From: Acidimicrobiia bacterium
GTDB taxonomy: Bacteria; Actinomycetota; Acidimicrobiia; Acidimicrobiales; AC-14
Direction: 5' to 3'
NCBI GenBank assembly: GCA_023265025.1
Contig: JAHFUP010000046.1
Location: 1-40,144, forward strand
Length of the DNA stretch: 40,144 bases
A program made the position numbers and the translations under genes. Shown in pieces: positions 39,360-40,144 of the stretch. Position 1 is the stretch's first letter; every line of letters begins with the position of its first letter. The notes below the pieces were generated by a model that did not search any database, was not told the DNA's origin, and worked only from the letters and a program-made list of their open reading frames with translations.

Positions 39360-40144
39360 GTGACGGAGATGGCGCCGATGTGCGAGCGGTTGGCGGAGTT
39401 GCGGGATGCGATGGGTCGCTACGCGGCCGGGTTCGACGCGTCGCTGCTGAGTGCTGAGGCCGCCGGCGTGGCGGTGGCGGAAGCGGCGGCGATCGAGCGG
39501 ATGGCGGCGACGGTCAAGGGGCTGGCCGCGGCCCGGGCGGCCGACGGTGGTGAGTGGAAGCGGGCCGGCGAGCGATCGGCGGCCCACCATCTCGCTCGCT
39601 CGACGGGCACGTCGGTGGGGCAGGCGTCGGAAACGATCGCCACCGCCCGCCGGTTGGCGAAGTTGCCGGCTGTGGACGCTGCCGCTCGTGCCGGCGCGCT
39701 GTCGGCGCCGCAGGCCGCCGCGGTGGCCGACGCCGCCGCGGTCGACGCCTCCGCCGAAGCTCGGCTGTTGGCCAAGGCGGCCACGTCGTCGCTGGCCGAG
39801 CTGCGGGAGGAGTGCGCCCGGACCAAGGCGGCGGCGCTGCCCGACCCCGAGGCCCGGCGGGCCAAGATCCACGACGAGCGGTTCCTGCGTACCTGGGGTG
39901 ACGCCGAGGGTGGCTGGAATCTCCGCATGCGCGACAACCCCGAGGTGGGGGCGGCGATCATGGCCGAACTGCTGCCTCTGCGGGACCGGCTGTTCCGCAC
40001 GGCCCGCGCGGAGGGGCGCTCCGAGCCCTCCGAGGCCCACGCCGCCGATGCTCTGGCTGAGGCGGTGTGTGCGCCGGCGTCCCGGCCCGCTCGCTCGGGA
40101 GCCAAGACGATTGTCCGCATCGACCTGCCGGCGCTGCTGCGGGG
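39360..40144 (+). CDS. DUF222/HNH endonuclease (13E12-type), N-terminal part, cut by window end
   Basis: The open frame runs from GTG 39360 (or ATG 39369/39378) to the window edge without a stop: 261 codons of a DUF222 domain. Typical blocks are LRDAMGRYAAGFDASLL, ERSAAHHLARSTGTSVGQAS, TARRLAKLPAVDAAARAGAL and FLRTWGDAEGGWNLRM. The C-terminal HNH motif would lie beyond the window. DUF222/HNH proteins are multi-copy in actinobacteria and spread like selfish or mobile genes; the nuclease activity is predicted. A LexA-type box 38 bases upstream suggests DNA-damage induction. It appears intact as far as it can be read, unlike the copy at 2523-3655, from which it differs clearly in sequence. Confidence 0.88.
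   Translation, partial: MTEMAPMCERLAELRDAMGRYAAGFDASLLSAEAAGVAVAEAAAIERMAATVKGLAAARAADGGEWKRAGERSAAHHLARSTGTSVGQASETIATARRLAKLPAVDAAARAGALSAPQAAAVADAAAVDASAEARLLAKAATSSLAELREECARTKAAALPDPEARRAKIHDERFLRTWGDAEGGWNLRMRDNPEVGAAIMAELLPLRDRLFRTARAEGRSEPSEAHAADALAEAVCAPASRPARSGAKTIVRIDLPALLR

Noticed and set aside
1-40144. tRNA, rRNA, CRISPR arrays, integrase or transposase genes
   Set aside because: No cloverleaf, rRNA core sequence, repeat-spacer pattern or DDE/tyrosine recombinase motif was found in reading both strands; small RNAs cannot be excluded.

Overview
The window is about 40 kb of very GC-rich, densely packed bacterial DNA with GTG starts and many 4-base stop/start overlaps (ATGA, GTGA). 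The gene content points to an actinobacterium: DUF222/HNH (13E12-type) genes, an MbtH domain, a DUF6049 protein, MDMPI/TIGR03086 proteins, a BTAD-type regulator, and the cca ... kinase-sigma-trxB-trxA order found near the replication origin in that phylum. Acidimicrobiia or a related lineage is plausible, but there is no rRNA or other marker here to place it. No tRNA, rRNA, CRISPR array or intact insertion sequence was seen.

Layout. 1-1035 is decayed DNA with a broken 2'-5' RNA ligase-like gene. 1036-3655 (minus) holds a 5'-truncated ABC exporter joined to a frameshifted DUF222/HNH gene that has a LexA-type box upstream. 3753-5581 (minus) is a response regulator/histidine kinase pair. 5765-7796 (minus) is the CCA-adding enzyme, followed by an overlapping membrane-anchored protein that looks like a subtilase propeptide without a protease. 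7904-14177 is an accessory stretch of small metabolic and regulatory genes: MDMPI-SCP2, SCO6745-like, a secreted trypsin-like protease, a TetR regulator divergent from a TIGR03086/cupin/membrane-protein operon, DUF1801, and a small monooxygenase-fold protein. 14270-20273 (minus) is a tight three-gene operon: lipase-like hydrolase, a 1256-residue transglutaminase-like/STAND NTPase, and a TIR protein with its catalytic Glu. A divergent gene for an acyl carrier protein fused to MbtH lies next to it. 20956-30089 (plus) is a housekeeping run: GNAT, DUF6049, DegV, Ser/Thr kinase, sigma factor, anti-sigma factor, membrane proteins, trxB, trxA, DUF5990. 30137-37187 is a BTAD-NTPase-TPR regulator divergent from a two-gene ABC exporter; near-identical 22-bp repeats flank this module. 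37249-40144 holds a hypothetical protein with a probable frameshift, three tiny membrane proteins around a divergent promoter region, and a second DUF222/HNH gene (cut by the window end), also with a LexA-type box.

How it fits together. The cca-to-trxA core appears to be interrupted by the 7.9-20.9 kb accessory block, and murJ is not in its usual place beside DUF6049. The strongest candidate for an undescribed system is the lipase / transglutaminase-STAND / TIR operon with the neighbouring ACP-MbtH fusion. The domains are those of NTP-dependent conflict (anti-phage) systems: a sensor/switch NTPase, an NAD-cleaving TIR effector and a lipase that may act on membranes. The role of the carrier-protein/MbtH fusion is unknown.
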